From: Agelaius tricolor
Taxonomy: Eukaryota; Chordata; Aves; Passeriformes; Icteridae
DNA length: 64,000 nucleotides
Assembly (NCBI GenBank): GCA_023055355.1
Contig: JALJCS010000001.1
Coordinates: forward strand, 97,263,381-97,327,380
Direction: 5' to 3'
Shown: positions 62,527 to 64,000 of the stretch, piece by piece
Layout of the letters: the number at the start of each line of letters is the position of its first letter
Position numbering within the stretch: the first letter of the stretch is position 1
Made by a program: the position numbers and the translations under genes
The notes under the pieces: generated by a model
Seen by the model: only the letters and a program-made list of their open reading frames with translations
The model's database searches: none
Told to the model about the DNA's origin: nothing

Positions 62527-64000
62527 CTGGAAATAAGTCAAGCTTCTTCCTGCTTCTAATTCTCCAGTTTAAATAAATGTGAACCTATATGACATTTCTG
62601 TATATTCTGAAATGGCACATTTAAATCATCCTTACAAAATGTAAAAGCCTTTTACAGCTTTTATCTTCACAGCTTCAAAGATGCCCAAGTTTTTAAACTG
62701 GCCCTTCAGAGTGATATTACAAGGTCTCTGATTTGTTTGCTCCATCATCCATTTCTACATTTATGCTAAGATTCAGCCCAACCTGTTTCATTTAAACAAA
62801 AATAATCCACTTTTGAACCAAAGAAAAAGATACACTGATATCTACTTACAGTGTAAACTGAGGGTTAAATAGGTAAGACAAAAAATCTGTATTTTCTCTT
62901 GAACACAAGTCACCCTTGTTACTACTTTGTGTAATATACACTTTCTGCCTAGCACAAGCCTGCAGTACCTTACTCTGACATGAAGTACAATATTCTCAAG
63001 TTGAGAGACAATACTTTCTGAGCAGAGAGGCAGGACAGATTTATTTTACAACAGTTCAGTGGCATGCCTGGGGATAACCTCAGAACTGCCCAATTTTCTT
63101 CTAACTTCAGGTACCTATTTCATGAAAGAAAAATTTCAAGTAAAACTGAAACACAAGCTCATCCAGTTCCAATTCTTTTTTCGACAGAGCCAAGAGGCAA
63201 TTCACTGCAGATGGGTTAACATTTCTGACTGATACATGTAAGCAATTTAGCATTAAAGAGCTGCCAGTTATTTGAACAACTAGGCAACTGGTAACTTTTC
63301 ATCTGACAAAATTATCTAGTGTGAGAAACTTGTCAGTTTCCTTCAAATTGTGTTGAAAGATCCTGCTTCTACCTCTACCACAGCTACAGCACTATTTTCC
63401 AACTACCTTTGAGTTAACTTTATGAAGACATAATTATGCAACAGTATGAATGCCAGAGTCATAAAAGGTTCCACACAACTGTTCTAGTGCCAAAAGCAAC
63501 TATCAAAATGCAATAAATTCAATGGTCCAAAGAAATATTCTTTTTAGCAAAAAAGGCACACAATCAATACCTATGTCAACTACAAATTTAAGCTGGAAGA
63601 CACACAAAGTTGTTGCATGGCACTGGAACATTGCTGAAACATCTTATGGCATATCATCATCATCCATTTAAAACTTAAGCTTATGTTGGAGATTTAATAT
63701 TTCCAGTGACATCTAAATTTTTTTTTTTTTTAAATATGCCAGTATCTTTACTCTTCAGTGAGATTTGCACTTCTGACAGGATTTCCCACTATGCTGTTGC
63801 CCTATCTTGATGGTCACACACTGGAGTGAGATTAAGCACGTTCTGCTTAAGCATGGTGAAATGAAACAAAAGCACTTGATTGCTTTGCCCATGCTCCAGT
63901 ACTTGCATTATTTTAGGAAAACAAAGGAAGGCTATTATTCAAAACAAGATAAGATTATTATTTTGAGCGACATTATTTAAAGTCTTTTTCCTCTTATCAG

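Larger units (their letters stand above)
50048..64000 (-). other. SMAP1: SMAP1 upstream intron, at least 13.95 kb, runs off the window
   Basis: AT-rich intronic sequence with no segment of the ArfGAP zinc finger (CADC...C..C pattern) and no Lys/Glu-rich linker exon on the minus strand. It holds a CR1 fragment, an LTR fragment, an A/C-only tract and four small exon-like segments. The annotated upstream part of SMAP1 must be beyond the right edge. Confidence 0.75.

Noticed and set aside
1..64000. ArfGAP zinc-finger exons, tRNA genes, miR-30a/30c-2
   Set aside because: I looked for the SMAP1 ArfGAP motif on the minus strand and for the miR-30 hairpins known elsewhere in this syntenic region; neither is present. 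No tRNA-like cloverleaf was noticed by eye.

Overview
This window is nuclear DNA from a vertebrate, almost certainly a bird and probably a passerine. The evidence is interrupted genes with GT-AG introns, several truncated CR1-type LINEs ending in the avian 3' repeat, and two copies of an ERV LTR family that I associate with songbirds. No bacterial, organellar, tRNA, rRNA or CRISPR features are visible.

Two genes lie tail to tail, the same relative arrangement as at human 6q13. B3GAT2 (glucuronosyltransferase S, HNK-1 epitope synthesis) is on the + strand. It is complete in four coding exons (8497-9036, 20031-20175, 26906-27054, 27243-27329) that join in frame to a 306-residue protein. Its first exon sits in a GC-rich CpG island (about 7600-9330). 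SMAP1 (a clathrin-binding GAP for Arf GTPases) is on the - strand. Only its C-terminal part is present, in five certain exons (50047-49963, 40681-40554, 32209-32041, 31411-31080, 28774-28640). The ArfGAP domain must lie beyond the right edge. The two 3' UTRs share about 1.3 kb and their likely poly(A) sites almost coincide near 27.8 kb.

Layout: 1-7.6 kb is the distal region upstream of B3GAT2, with no gene I recognise. 7.6-27.8 kb is B3GAT2, with introns of about 11.0 kb, 6.7 kb and 188 bp. 27.8-64 kb is SMAP1, with AT-rich introns containing CR1 fragments, a solo LTR and simple repeats.

The most interesting observations are as follows. (1) An unlisted 33-nt phase-symmetric exon candidate of SMAP1 at 31628-31596 would add 11 residues without shifting frame. 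(2) Further phase-compatible exon candidates lie in the long SMAP1 introns, two of them as mutually dependent pairs. (3) B3GAT2 intron 3 is almost wholly a three-copy minisatellite that repeats a cryptic 3' splice site. (4) A (TG)8 tract sits at the 3' splice site of the last SMAP1 exon. I see no new multigene system; the novelty here lies in splicing and gene structure.
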